Translations under genes and position numbers: made by a program | Part shown: positions 1-6,828 of the stretch, piece by piece | Position numbering within the stretch: position 1 is the first letter of the stretch | How the letters are laid out: every line of letters starts with the position of its first letter | Assembly (NCBI GenBank): GCA_031282325.1 | Contig: JAITDY010000056.1 | Span: forward strand, 1-14,703 | Direction: 5' to 3' | Length of the DNA stretch: 14,703 nt | Source: Lactobacillaceae bacterium | GTDB taxonomy: Bacteria > Bacillota > Bacilli > Lactobacillales > Lactobacillaceae | Notes under the pieces: model-generated | What the model was told of the DNA's origin: nothing | The model's database searches: none | The model's input: only the letters and a program-made list of their open reading frames with translations

Positions 1-305
1 AATTAAATGACATTACTATTCAAGCATGGAGCCCCTTTCAATATGGATTTTTTCAAGGAGCATTTATCGATTCTCCGAAATATCCCATGTTAAACTCTGA
101 ATTGGAAAAGTTAGCTTCAAAGTATGGCGTCACAAAAAACACAATCGCAATTGCATGGATTAATCGCCATCCTGCTAAAATACAAACAGTGATTGGTTCT
201 ATGTCAGTGAAAAGAATTCAAGAAATGACTGATATTGATAATGTTGAGTTAACAAAAAAAGAATGGTATGCACTTTATCAAGCAGCTGGAAATCAATTAC
301 CCTAA
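1..305 (+). CDS. Aldo/keto reductase, YdhF-like (5' partial)
   Basis: This is the C-terminal part of an NAD(P)H-dependent aldo/keto reductase; the frame is already open at base 3 and the start lies upstream of the window. About 100 residues are visible. They carry the segment around AWSPFQYGFFQG (nucleotide-binding side of the TIM barrel), then an IAIAWINRHP helix and a TVIGSMSVKRI stretch that matches the late-barrel loop contacting the cofactor phosphate. The ending YQAAGNQLP is typical of the family, so the 3' end is intact. The YdhF/COG4989 branch is inferred from the SPFQYGFF motif; its physiological substrate is generally unknown. An internal ATG at 87 is not the start, because homology continues upstream of it. 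The stop TAA (303-305) directly abuts the stop of the convergent permease gene, with no terminator between them. Confidence 0.85.
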   Translation, partial: LNDITIQAWSPFQYGFFQGAFIDSPKYPMLNSELEKLASKYGVTKNTIAIAWINRHPAKIQTVIGSMSVKRIQEMTDIDNVELTKKEWYALYQAAGNQLP

Positions 306-1154
306 TTACCCCTTAATTCCAGTATCCGTAAATCCATCAACAATATATTTATTAAATACGAAATATAAAATAGCTACTGGTAATATAACGAATGTAGATG
401 CCGCCATTAATTCTGGATATTGCACACCGGCATCTGATTTAAAAGCTTGTAGTCCTACTGGCAATGTTCTTAGATTAGTTGAGTTAGTAACAATTAGAGG
501 CCACATAAAAGAATTCCAAGAAGCAATTACTTGGATTAAAGCAATTGCTGTAATCGAGCTTCTGGAATTTGGAACCAATACTTTCCATAAATATTGCCAG
601 TCTGAAGCGCCATCAACTTTAGCAGCATAATAAAGTTGATCTGGAATACCAGCAAAAGCTTGTCTCATGGTATAAACAGCAAAGAAATTAGCCATCCATG
701 GAACGATTAATGCCCAATAGGTGTCGATCATTCCTAAATTAGAAAGAGTTACAAAATTAGGGACCAGAACCATTTCAAAAGGTACCATCATTGTCCCTAA
801 TAAAATTAAAAAAATAAAATTTTTACCATAAAAGATCATTTTGGAAAAAGCAAAAGCTGCTAAAATTGCGGTAATAATTTGGGCTGTAGTGGTAATAAAA
901 GCTACACTAACTGAATTAATAAAATAACGGATAAAGGGCGCTGCATTCCACGCTTCAGCCCAATTGCTGAATTGAAGTTGTTTCGGCCAAATAATAGGTG
1001 GTATTTTAATTGCTTCGTATTGATTTTTTAGGCTTGTGGAGATCATCCAAAAAAATGGAAAAAGCATTGTAAATGCACCAATAATTAAAAAAAGATATAA
1101 AAACCAAACTTTTATTTTTTGTTGTATTTTTGAACTACTTTGATTTTTTTTCAT
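306..1154 (-). CDS. Carbohydrate ABC transporter permease, MalG/MsmG type
   Basis: This is one of the two membrane subunits of a CUT1-type sugar importer (282 aa, the usual size). Hydrophobic segments start near residue 15 (WFLYLFLIIGAF) and five more follow. The cytoplasmic EAA loop that docks on the ATPase is at about 175-195 (YYAAKVDGASDWQYLWKVLVP less its last residue), with the invariant glycine after DGA. The C-terminus GFTDTGIKG is the normal ending of this subunit. The start ATG is preceded by AGAGG about 5 bases upstream, a good ribosome site. It lies 12 bases downstream of the partner permease, so the two form an operon. Substrate cannot be told from the sequence; no binding protein, ATPase or glycosidase gene is within the window. 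Confidence 0.93.
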   Translation of the reverse strand: MKKNQSSSKIQQKIKVWFLYLFLIIGAFTMLFPFFWMISTSLKNQYEAIKIPPIIWPKQLQFSNWAEAWNAAPFIRYFINSVSVAFITTTAQIITAILAAFAFSKMIFYGKNFIFLILLGTMMVPFEMVLVPNFVTLSNLGMIDTYWALIVPWMANFFAVYTMRQAFAGIPDQLYYAAKVDGASDWQYLWKVLVPNSRSSITAIALIQVIASWNSFMWPLIVTNSTNLRTLPVGLQAFKSDAGVQYPELMAASTFVILPVAILYFVFNKYIVDGFTDTGIKG

Positions 1155-1166
1155 ATTTTCCTCTAA

Positions 1167-2081
1167 CTATTTATTATTAATTCCGCTGGTATAATAAACA
1201 TGTTTTTTACTAAACCACATTTGAAATAAAGTAATAATTAAAATAATAAAAAATAAAATTACTCCAGAAGCCGCTGCTACTCCGTATTGATTTTGTTGAT
1301 AGAATTTCTGGTATAAATAAAAGACAATTGTGTTTACACTTGATGCTGGCCCGGGACGTCCACCAAAAAGAGCAAAAATTGAATCAAAAACCTTAAAACT
1401 TGAAATTATCGCATTAATTGAAATTAATAAAGTCATTGGTGAAATTAGCGGAACAGTAATATGTAGGAAAGTTTGGAAAGATGATGCCCCATCAAGCTTG
1501 GCAACTTTATAATATCTTGGGTCGACATTGTTAATGGCAACTAAGAATAGCATGATGTTAAATCCTAATCCTTGCCATATAGCCATGATTGCTAAACTGA
1601 TTAAAGCGTATTTAGGTGAACTTAACCATTGAATTGGATGAATGCCAAATAAACTTAAAAACCAATTTAAAAAACCATAATTTCCGTTGTAAATCCAACT
1701 CCACACCATTGAAATAGCAACGGTACTGGTAACAAAAGGGAGAAAATAAATTGTCCTGAAAAACCCCTGCAAGAATTTTATTTTTGATAATCCTAAAGCA
1801 ATTAATAAGGCAATTAAAATAGTTAAGGGAACCACGATTAAAACAAAAATAAACGTATTCAAAACAGATTTTTGAAATATTGGATCTTTAAATATGTAAA
1901 TAAAGTTATCGAAGCCACGTTTGGTGACGGCTCCAGTATAAAAATTATATTTAATCCAAAAACTCATTAGTAAAGAACGAAGAATTGGGTATAATTCAAA
2001 TAACCCCACAATTAATAGCATTGGAGAAAGATATAAGAATGCTGTTAGTGTTGATTTAATTGTTGGTTTTGAATTAATCAA
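1167..2081 (-). CDS. Carbohydrate ABC transporter permease, MalF/MsmF type
   Basis: This is the second membrane subunit of the CUT1-type sugar importer (304 aa). The first membrane helix is at about 12-30 (AFLYLSPMLLIVGLF), followed by the usual periplasmic-side loop ending in GFDNF, and the EAA loop is at about 190-213 (core VAKLDGASSFQTFLHITVP). The start is uncertain. The only good candidate is TTG at 2081, because an in-frame stop lies five codons upstream and the first ATG (codon 21) falls inside helix 1. No Shine-Dalgarno sequence precedes the TTG, but a promoter-like pair TTGATT-17-TAAAAT ends 9 bases before it. Such permeases normally sit just downstream of a solute-binding-protein gene; here the upstream neighbour is an unrelated divergent gene, so the pair looks orphaned. 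Confidence 0.9.
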   Translation of the reverse strand: MINSKPTIKSTLTAFLYLSPMLLIVGLFELYPILRSLLMSFWIKYNFYTGAVTKRGFDNFIYIFKDPIFQKSVLNTFIFVLIVVPLTILIALLIALGLSKIKFLQGFFRTIYFLPFVTSTVAISMVWSWIYNGNYGFLNWFLSLFGIHPIQWLSSPKYALISLAIMAIWQGLGFNIMLFLVAINNVDPRYYKVAKLDGASSFQTFLHITVPLISPMTLLISINAIISSFKVFDSIFALFGGRPGPASSVNTIVFYLYQKFYQQNQYGVAAASGVILFFIILIITLFQMWFSKKHVYYTSGINNK

Positions 2082-2090
2082 ACAAGAAGA

Positions 2091-2119
2091 ATTTTACACT
2101 AAAATTTAAATATAATCAA
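2091..2119 (-). promoter_or_regulatory. Promoter of the permease operon
   Basis: On the minus strand a -35 box TTGATT (plus-strand 2114-2119) and a -10 box TAAAAT (2091-2096) are separated by 17 bases. Transcription would start around 2084, only a few bases before the TTG codon at 2081, giving almost no leader. The match is moderate and the AT-rich setting makes chance hits likely. Confidence 0.45.
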
Positions 2120-2124
2120 AATGT

Positions 2125-2142
2125 TTGAAAATAATTTTTCAA
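2125..2142. repeat. Inverted repeat in a divergent intergenic region
   Basis: TTGAAAA and TTTTCAA form perfect 7-bp arms around the 4-base centre TAAT. It lies between the divergent permease operon and the DUF805 gene, just upstream of the permease -35 box, a plausible operator position. It does not match the catabolite (cre) consensus. It could be chance in this AT-rich gap. Confidence 0.35.
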
Positions 2143-2174
2143 TAAAAAATAAGAATGGTACAGATTAACGGATA

Positions 2175-2534
2175 ATGAAATATTTAAAAAATTATTTAAT
2201 CAATTTTATAGATATAAATAAAAAAGAAAGTAGAAAAAGTTTTTGGGTGACAATGTTGTGGGTAGCGCTATTCGTTTTAATTTTTATAGTTGTTGTTTCA
2301 TTACTGGCTGGAATTGTTTTGGCGATTCTTAAACAAAATAATACAGCCATGATTTATAAAGTATCAACATTTATTGCGAGTTTTATTGCGATATTTAACG
2401 CCATTCCTTTTTTGTCTCTTTTAAATAGAAGAATTAAAGATGCGGGTTATTCACCCGTTTTATCCTTGTTAATTTTTGTACCATTTGGAATAGTTGTATT
2501 ATTCGTTATTACTTTGTTGCCAACTAAAAAATGA
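2175..2534 (+). CDS. DUF805 family small membrane protein
   Basis: A 119-residue membrane protein of the DUF805 (YhaH) family. The N-terminal part contains KESRKSFW (about 17-24), matching the family's R-x-x-F-W motif before helix 1. Hydrophobic segments span about 24-52, 62-82 and 95-115. The family signature RRIKDAGYS (85-93) precedes the last helix, which ends in LLPTKK where relatives have a proline-glycine ending. DUF805 proteins have no established biochemical role. The start ATG has no convincing ribosome site, but an in-frame stop lies three codons upstream and the N-terminus aligns with the family. The last 88 bases are also coding on the opposite strand for the tail of the acetyltransferase gene. 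Confidence 0.8.
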   Translation: MKYLKNYLINFIDINKKESRKSFWVTMLWVALFVLIFIVVVSLLAGIVLAILKQNNTAMIYKVSTFIASFIAIFNAIPFLSLLNRRIKDAGYSPVLSLLIFVPFGIVVLFVITLLPTKK

Positions 2535-2776
2535 CTGAATTCCAAATGTTTTTTAAAAAAGTTCTGTGCGTAAGAACAAGTGGGAATAATTTTTAAGTTA
2601 TCAGTTTGAGCTTTTTCAATTATTTTGCGTGTTAATTGTTCTGCCACTCCTAATCCACGCAATGAAGGATCAACGAAAGTAGAAATTATTTCTAATGTAT
2701 TTGCATTAATTGAGTATTTTAAATAAGCATTATTACCTTTTGTATAAAGTTGTTTCCCGTCGTTTAGAAATTCCAT
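2447..2776 (-). CDS. GNAT-like N-acetyltransferase, YjdJ/COG2388 type, with C-terminal extension
   Basis: A short single-domain GNAT-related protein (109 aa; this branch is usually about 90). The acetyl-CoA-binding segment is STFVDPSLRGLGVAEQL (about 32-48), which keeps the R-G-x-G-x-A pattern. It is followed by the family's KIIPTCSYAQNFFKKH (62-77) with the conserved cysteine C67. Substrate is unknown. The recognisable domain ends near residue 82. The remaining 27 residues, polar and Asn/Lys/Thr-rich, are read from the antisense strand of the DUF805 gene and look like run-on translation after loss of an ancestral stop. No strong Shine-Dalgarno sequence precedes the ATG; a TATAAT ends 6 bases upstream, so the message may be leaderless. 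Confidence 0.8.
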   Translation of the reverse strand: MEFLNDGKQLYTKGNNAYLKYSINANTLEIISTFVDPSLRGLGVAEQLTRKIIEKAQTDNLKIIPTCSYAQNFFKKHLEFSHFLVGNKVITNNTTIPNGTKINKDKTGE

Positions 2777-2798
2777 ACTTTCATTATAAAATTAAAAT
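2777..2798. promoter_or_regulatory. 22-bp shared divergent promoter (acetyltransferase / dut)
   Basis: Only 22 bases separate the two divergent ATG codons. The plus strand carries TATAAA (2785-2790), 8 bases before the dut ATG. The minus strand carries TATAAT (plus-strand 2783-2788), 6 bases before the acetyltransferase ATG. The two -10 boxes overlap, so simultaneous firing would be sterically excluded. Neither gene has a Shine-Dalgarno sequence. Any -35 elements would lie inside the opposing coding sequences and are weak. Confidence 0.5.
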
Positions 2799-3242
2799 AT
2801 GCGTGGATTTGAAATCGTAACTAAATACAAAAATGAAAATATAGAATTACCAAAAAGAGAAACTGCTAATGCAGCTGGGTATGATTTTAAAGCTGCAAAG
2901 AATATGTTATTTTTGCCCAATGAAATAAAATTAATTCCGACAGCTATAAAATCATATATGCAACCCAATGAAGTATTAATGCTGTTTAACAGATCTTCTG
3001 CACCTAAAAAATTAGGATTAGTTTTACCTAATTCTGTCGGCATTGTAGATGCAGATTATTACAATAATGAAAATAATGAAGGTGAAATATTTTTTCAAAT
3101 GTTAAATATTACTGATCATGAGGTCAATGTTTTAAAAGGAGATCGAATCGGTCAAGGAATGTTTACTAATTTTTTAATTATAGATAATGAACAAGCTGGT
3201 GGTGTTAGAAATGGTGGCTTTGGATCGACTGGTGAAAAATAA
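2799..3242 (+). CDS. dut: dUTP diphosphatase (trimeric dUTPase)
   Basis: Hydrolyses dUTP to dUMP and pyrophosphate, keeping uracil out of DNA and feeding thymidylate synthesis. All five motifs of the trimeric family are present: AGYDFKA (26-32), RSSAPKKLG (65-73), GIVDADYYN (81-89) with the catalytic aspartate in the DAD core, RIGQGMF near 120, and the glycine-rich C-terminal arm GGFGSTG at the very end, which closes over the active site. At 147 aa it is of normal length. The N-terminus MRGFEIV matches the lactobacillar form, so ATG 2799 is the true start despite the absence of a ribosome-binding site. The stop TAA directly touches the ATG of the methyltransferase gene (TAAATG), so the two are probably translationally coupled. 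Confidence 0.96.
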   Translation: MRGFEIVTKYKNENIELPKRETANAAGYDFKAAKNMLFLPNEIKLIPTAIKSYMQPNEVLMLFNRSSAPKKLGLVLPNSVGIVDADYYNNENNEGEIFFQMLNITDHEVNVLKGDRIGQGMFTNFLIIDNEQAGGVRNGGFGSTGEK

Positions 3243-3989
3243 ATGATTGATGATATTTTGAATCCTGAAATAAAACGATTAAAAAAATTATCAACTAAAA
3301 AAGGAAGATTAGAACAAGGATCTTATTTAATCGAAAATAATTTTATTGTAAAAGCAGCAATTAAATATCAGGCACCAATATTAAAAATATTTGCGACTAA
3401 AAAGTATATTAATGAATTTTCAAATGTAACTCAAATTTCTGACGAGGTTGCTCTTGCATTATCCGATTCATATTCCCCTCAAGAAGTTTTTGCCGAAGTT
3501 CAATTACCATTTTTAGAGGAAGGCGAAATTCCTGAAATTAAAAAAGGAAAGTGGATTTTTTTAGATGGAGTGCAAGACCCGGGCAATGTGGGAACGATTA
3601 TTAGAACAGCAAATGGGGCCGGTTTTAATGGAATCATAGTTAGTCCTAGAACTGCTGATGTTTACTCACCAAAAGTTTTAAGGGCTATGAAGGGTGCACA
3701 ATTTAAATTACCGATTATTGAAGGAAATTTAGTTGAATATACTAGATATTTTCAAAATCAAAATATTCCTGTATTTGGTACTTTAGTAAATAAAGATGCT
3801 AAAGATTATCGCAAGATTAAGTCACTTAAAAATTTTGCTTTTATTTTAGGCAATGAAGGACAAGGAATGGATTTGAAATTGGCAAGCTTAACAAATGAAA
3901 ATTTTTATATCCCGATGAATAATGGTCAAGAAAGCTTAAACGTAGCGATAGCTGGAGCCATAATAATGTATCGATTAAGTTTAGGTTAA
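3243..3989 (+). CDS. TrmH/SpoU family RNA 2'-O-methyltransferase
   Basis: A SPOUT-fold, SAM-dependent RNA ribose methyltransferase (248 aa), probably acting on 23S rRNA. The N-terminal 100 residues form the substrate-binding domain, opening with NPEIKRLKKLSTKKGR as in the RlmB/MRM3-like branch. The three SPOUT motifs are intact: DPGNVGTIIRTA (112-123) with the catalytic Asn/Arg, ILGNEGQGM (201-209), and IPMNNGQESLNVAIAGAI (223-240), which forms the trefoil-knot SAM site. It begins on the base after the dut stop; GGTGA about 8 bases upstream may serve as a weak ribosome site inside dut. The exact target nucleotide cannot be read from the sequence. Confidence 0.92.
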   Translation: MIDDILNPEIKRLKKLSTKKGRLEQGSYLIENNFIVKAAIKYQAPILKIFATKKYINEFSNVTQISDEVALALSDSYSPQEVFAEVQLPFLEEGEIPEIKKGKWIFLDGVQDPGNVGTIIRTANGAGFNGIIVSPRTADVYSPKVLRAMKGAQFKLPIIEGNLVEYTRYFQNQNIPVFGTLVNKDAKDYRKIKSLKNFAFILGNEGQGMDLKLASLTNENFYIPMNNGQESLNVAIAGAIIMYRLSLG

Positions 3990-4087
3990 TGTTTATTAAA
4001 TTCAATAAGAAATTTAAAAAACGTATCAATATAAGAGGTAAGAAAGTAGTAGATTATGGCAAAAACAAAAACACAATTTGTATGTAG
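3989..4087 (+). CDS. Possible small basic peptide (32 aa) between methyltransferase and radA
   Basis: An ATG overlaps the methyltransferase stop by one base (TAATG) and opens a 32-codon frame ending at TAG 4085-4087, overlapping the first 32 bases of radA in another frame. The peptide begins MFIKFNKKFKKRINIRGKK and is very lysine/arginine rich. Codons use A-rich triplets like any AT-rich spacer, so coding is doubtful. Its more likely role, if translated, is to carry ribosomes from the methyltransferase to radA, whose own ribosome site is weak. No family is recognised. Confidence 0.25.
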   Translation: MFIKFNKKFKKRINIRGKKVVDYGKNKNTICM

Positions 4088-5429
4088 TAATTGTGGCTTT
4101 ACATCCGCAAGATATTTAGGTCGGTGCCCATCATGTGGACAATGGAATACTTTAATAGAAGAAAAAATTGTTCCCGATGTTGTAAAAAATAGAAAAGCAA
4201 GGATTTCATTAGATGGACGAATCGCTAAACCACAAAAAATTTCTGAAATAACTATTAAAGAAACCGCTAGATCAATGACTGGAATGAATGAGCTTAATCG
4301 CGTACTTGGCGGTGGAATAGTCCCCGGTTCTATGGTTTTAATTGGTGGAGATCCGGGAATTGGTAAGTCTACTTTGATGTTGCAATTATCTGGCTCTCTT
4401 TCAAAATCAGGTGGGCACGTTTTATATGTAACTGGTGAAGAATCGGCTAGCCAAATAAAGTTGCGGGCACAACGCCTAAAAGTAGATGATGATAATTTTA
4501 TTGTTTATCCAGAAACAGATATGTCTACAATTAAAGAAGTAATCGATGAGTTGCAGCCAGATTACTTGGTGATTGATTCCGTTCAAACCATGCAAGAACC
4601 AGATTTAGAATCAGCGATTGGAAGCGTAGCTCAAATTAGAGAAGTTACTACCGACTTAATGCAAATAGCCAAAACCAATGGAATTACTGTTTTTATTGTT
4701 GGACATGTTACTAAAGAAGGGGCGATTGCAGGTCCTAAAATTTTAGAACATATGGTCGATACAGTTTTATATTTTGAAGGCGATAATAATTATAAATATC
4801 GAATACTCCGTTCAGTTAAAAATAGATTTGGGTCTACAAATGAACTAGGCGTTTTTGAGATGCAAAGTTTTGGCTTAAGGGAGGTAAATAATCCCAGTGA
4901 GATGTTTTTAGAAGAACGTTTAAATGGTGCAACGGGCTCCTCAATTATGGCTAGCATGGAAGGAAGTAGGCCAATATTAGTTGAAGTTCAAGCGTTAGTA
5001 ACACCAACAGTTTTCGGAAACGCACAAAGGGTTGTTTATGGAGTTGATCGAAACCGTGTAAGCCAAATTCTGGCTATTCTAGAAAAACATGCTGATTTAT
5101 TATTGCAAAACCAAGATGTTCATGTTCGAATCGCTGGAGGAGTAAAAATAGATGAACCGGCAGCAGATTTAAGTATTGCTATGTCAATCGCATCTAGTTA
5201 TAAATCTGAATCGACTAAACCAACAGATGTGTTTTTAGGTGAAGTCGGATTGAGCGGAGAAATTAGATCAATCCCTCAATTAGAAGAACGTTTAAAAGAA
5301 GTAGCTAAATTAGGTTTTAAACGTGCTTTTGTACCTAAAAATTCAGTTAAACAATTAGTTTATCCTAAAGAATTAACAATTATAGGCGTGGAAAGAATTT
5401 CAGAGGTTGTAAAATTAGCATTACCATGA
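4056..5429 (+). CDS. radA: DNA repair protein RadA
   Basis: RadA (Sms) is a RecA-like hexameric helicase that promotes branch migration during recombinational repair and natural transformation. All parts are visible in 457 aa. There is an N-terminal zinc finger with C10-x2-C13 and C24-x2-C27. Walker A is GDPGIGKST (98-106) and Walker B is LVIDS (171-175). The RadA-specific KNRFG motif is at 255-259. A Lon-protease-like C-terminal domain follows, with GGVKIDEPAADLSIAMSIAS and GEVGLSGEIRSIPQ. Only GAAAG at 4042-4046, about 9 bases upstream, could act as a weak ribosome site; AGAGG is too far away. The last four bases (ATGA) overlap the start of the next gene. Confidence 0.97.
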   Translation: MAKTKTQFVCSNCGFTSARYLGRCPSCGQWNTLIEEKIVPDVVKNRKARISLDGRIAKPQKISEITIKETARSMTGMNELNRVLGGGIVPGSMVLIGGDPGIGKSTLMLQLSGSLSKSGGHVLYVTGEESASQIKLRAQRLKVDDDNFIVYPETDMSTIKEVIDELQPDYLVIDSVQTMQEPDLESAIGSVAQIREVTTDLMQIAKTNGITVFIVGHVTKEGAIAGPKILEHMVDTVLYFEGDNNYKYRILRSVKNRFGSTNELGVFEMQSFGLREVNNPSEMFLEERLNGATGSSIMASMEGSRPILVEVQALVTPTVFGNAQRVVYGVDRNRVSQILAILEKHADLLLQNQDVHVRIAGGVKIDEPAADLSIAMSIASSYKSESTKPTDVFLGEVGLSGEIRSIPQLEERLKEVAKLGFKRAFVPKNSVKQLVYPKELTIIGVERISEVVKLALP

Positions 5430-6016
5430 GATTAATAATTGCAACAAATAATGCCGGAAAGTTGGCCGAATATAAAAAACTTTTAACTATGTTTGAAGTA
5501 GTTGGCTTAAAGGATTTAAATTTGAATATTGATATAGATGAAACTGGTGAAACCTTTCATGAAAATGTTCAGTTAAAAATTAATGGTATTTATAAATTTT
5601 TTGTTAAAGATTTTGTTTTAGCTGATGATAGCGGTTTAGTTGTTAATGCATTAAATGGAGAGCCCGGTATTTTTTCAGCAAGATATGCTGGCAATCACGA
5701 CGACTTGGCAAATATAAAAAAAGTGTTAGATAAATTAAAAAATTCTAATGATCGTTCAGCCTATTTTCACAATGAAATAATCTTAAGATCACCAAATGGA
5801 TTTGAAATCACAGCTATTGGAGAAACTTTTGGCAAAATTTTAGAGCAACCAGTTGGTAAAAATGGACACGGATATGATCCTATTTTTTATTCTGATGATT
5901 TAAAAAAATCATTTGGTATGGCTTCAATGGGAGAAAAAAATTTAGTTTCGCATAGGGGAAGAGCAGTGAAACAATTATTGGAGGAGATTAAAGAAAATGA
6001 AAAATTATTATTTTAA
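5426..6016 (+). CDS. rdgB: Ham1/RdgB family non-canonical purine NTP pyrophosphatase
   Basis: Hydrolyses dITP, ITP and XTP to the monophosphate and pyrophosphate, removing deaminated purines from the nucleotide pool. Motifs are complete in 196 aa: the substrate loop TNNAGKLAEY (7-16), DDSGL (67-71) with the catalytic general-base aspartate, PGIFSARYAG (80-89), the purine-binding GHGYDPIF (147-154) and SHRGRA (175-180). It starts within the radA stop (ATGA overlap) and has no close Shine-Dalgarno sequence, so it depends on translational coupling. In many lactobacilli this gene sits beside the glutamate racemase gene; here it lies next to radA and two genes from dut, which groups two nucleotide-sanitising enzymes. 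The 3' end overlaps the next gene by 20 bases. Confidence 0.94.
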   Translation: MRLIIATNNAGKLAEYKKLLTMFEVVGLKDLNLNIDIDETGETFHENVQLKINGIYKFFVKDFVLADDSGLVVNALNGEPGIFSARYAGNHDDLANIKKVLDKLKNSNDRSAYFHNEIILRSPNGFEITAIGETFGKILEQPVGKNGHGYDPIFYSDDLKKSFGMASMGEKNLVSHRGRAVKQLLEEIKENEKLLF

Positions 6017-6824
6017 AACAATCGATGATTTAAATAATTTAGTTAAAGCCAATCAGGCTCGTCTTCAATCTTATAATTTCGATTTAATTGTTGGTTTGCC
6101 AAGAAGAGGAATGATCCCAGCAACTTTAATTGGATTATTTTTAAATAAACCAGTAATAAGTTTTAATGAATTAGTAGCTGATTTAGCTTCTGAAAAAATT
6201 GGTTATCGTTTAAAAAGTGAATCGAATCGCCACCCGAAAAGTTATGAAAATATTTTACTGGTTGATGATTCCACAAATAATGGAAGTGCTTTTTTAGGTG
6301 CTAAAAATAAATTAGATATTGAAACATGGAATAAAATTACAACAATGTCAGTTTACTCTACTAAAAAAGGAGCTAATTATATTGATTTAGCGCTGGAAAT
6401 ATTAGATTCAGAAGATAAATTATATGAATGGAATATTTTGCATAAAAGAGTAGCTTTAAAAGTTTCTTCGATGCGTTTTGAGGGAATTATCGCAACAAAT
6501 TCTTTAAATGGAATCTGGGAATTAATTACTGCTCCAAGTTACCCGATAAATACAATTGTAAGTTCATTACGCGAAAAAAATCGAAAAGAAATTGAAAATT
6601 TTTTAAAAGAAAATAATGTTGAATATGAAAATTTAATAATGGAAGTAGTAAGTTCGAAGCAATTAAAAGAAATTGTTTTTAAAAATCAAATATCGTTGCA
6701 CTTTGAAAATGATCCCTTTATTACTCATGATTTGAATGACGTCGTTAGCGTATACAATGTCGCCTCCAATGTATTAACAAATCCAGTAGCTAAAGAAACT
6801 TTGGATTACGATACTAGTAATTAA
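5997..6824 (+). CDS. Phosphoribosyltransferase with degenerate HAD-like C-terminal half
   Basis: The N-terminal half (about 1-145) is a type I phosphoribosyltransferase domain. It has VGLPRRGMIPA (32-42) with the pyrophosphate-binding arginines, and the PRPP-binding loop ILLVDDSTNNGSAF (86-99), keeping the double aspartate but with NNG in place of the usual TG. EWNILHKR (144-151) is a linker seen in proteins of this architecture. In the C-terminal half, the position expected for the HAD nucleophile motif D-x-D-G reads ALKVSSMRFEG (153-163), without aspartates. The later segments TIVSSLREKNRKEIENFLKE (186-205) and HFENDPF (235-241), with the last Asp, resemble HAD motifs II and IV. I infer a catalytically dead HAD-like module. 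Substrate is unknown; the neighbours suggest purine or pyrimidine salvage. Start ATG 5997 is chosen because GGAGGAG (5980-5986) lies 10 bases upstream. Confidence 0.75.
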   Translation: MKNYYFKTIDDLNNLVKANQARLQSYNFDLIVGLPRRGMIPATLIGLFLNKPVISFNELVADLASEKIGYRLKSESNRHPKSYENILLVDDSTNNGSAFLGAKNKLDIETWNKITTMSVYSTKKGANYIDLALEILDSEDKLYEWNILHKRVALKVSSMRFEGIIATNSLNGIWELITAPSYPINTIVSSLREKNRKEIENFLKENNVEYENLIMEVVSSKQLKEIVFKNQISLHFENDPFITHDLNDVVSVYNVASNVLTNPVAKETLDYDTSN

Positions 6825-6828
6825 GTTT

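Noticed and set aside
268..630. Open frame of 120 codons on the plus strand after the reductase gene
   Set aside because: It lies antisense to the well-supported MalG-type permease, overlaps the reductase end, and resembles no protein family.
2443..2461. CGGGT/ACCCG hairpin followed by TTTT inside the DUF805 gene
   Set aside because: The stem has only five pairs and it encodes part of the family motif GYSPV, so the pattern is better explained by coding. It might still trim transcripts weakly.
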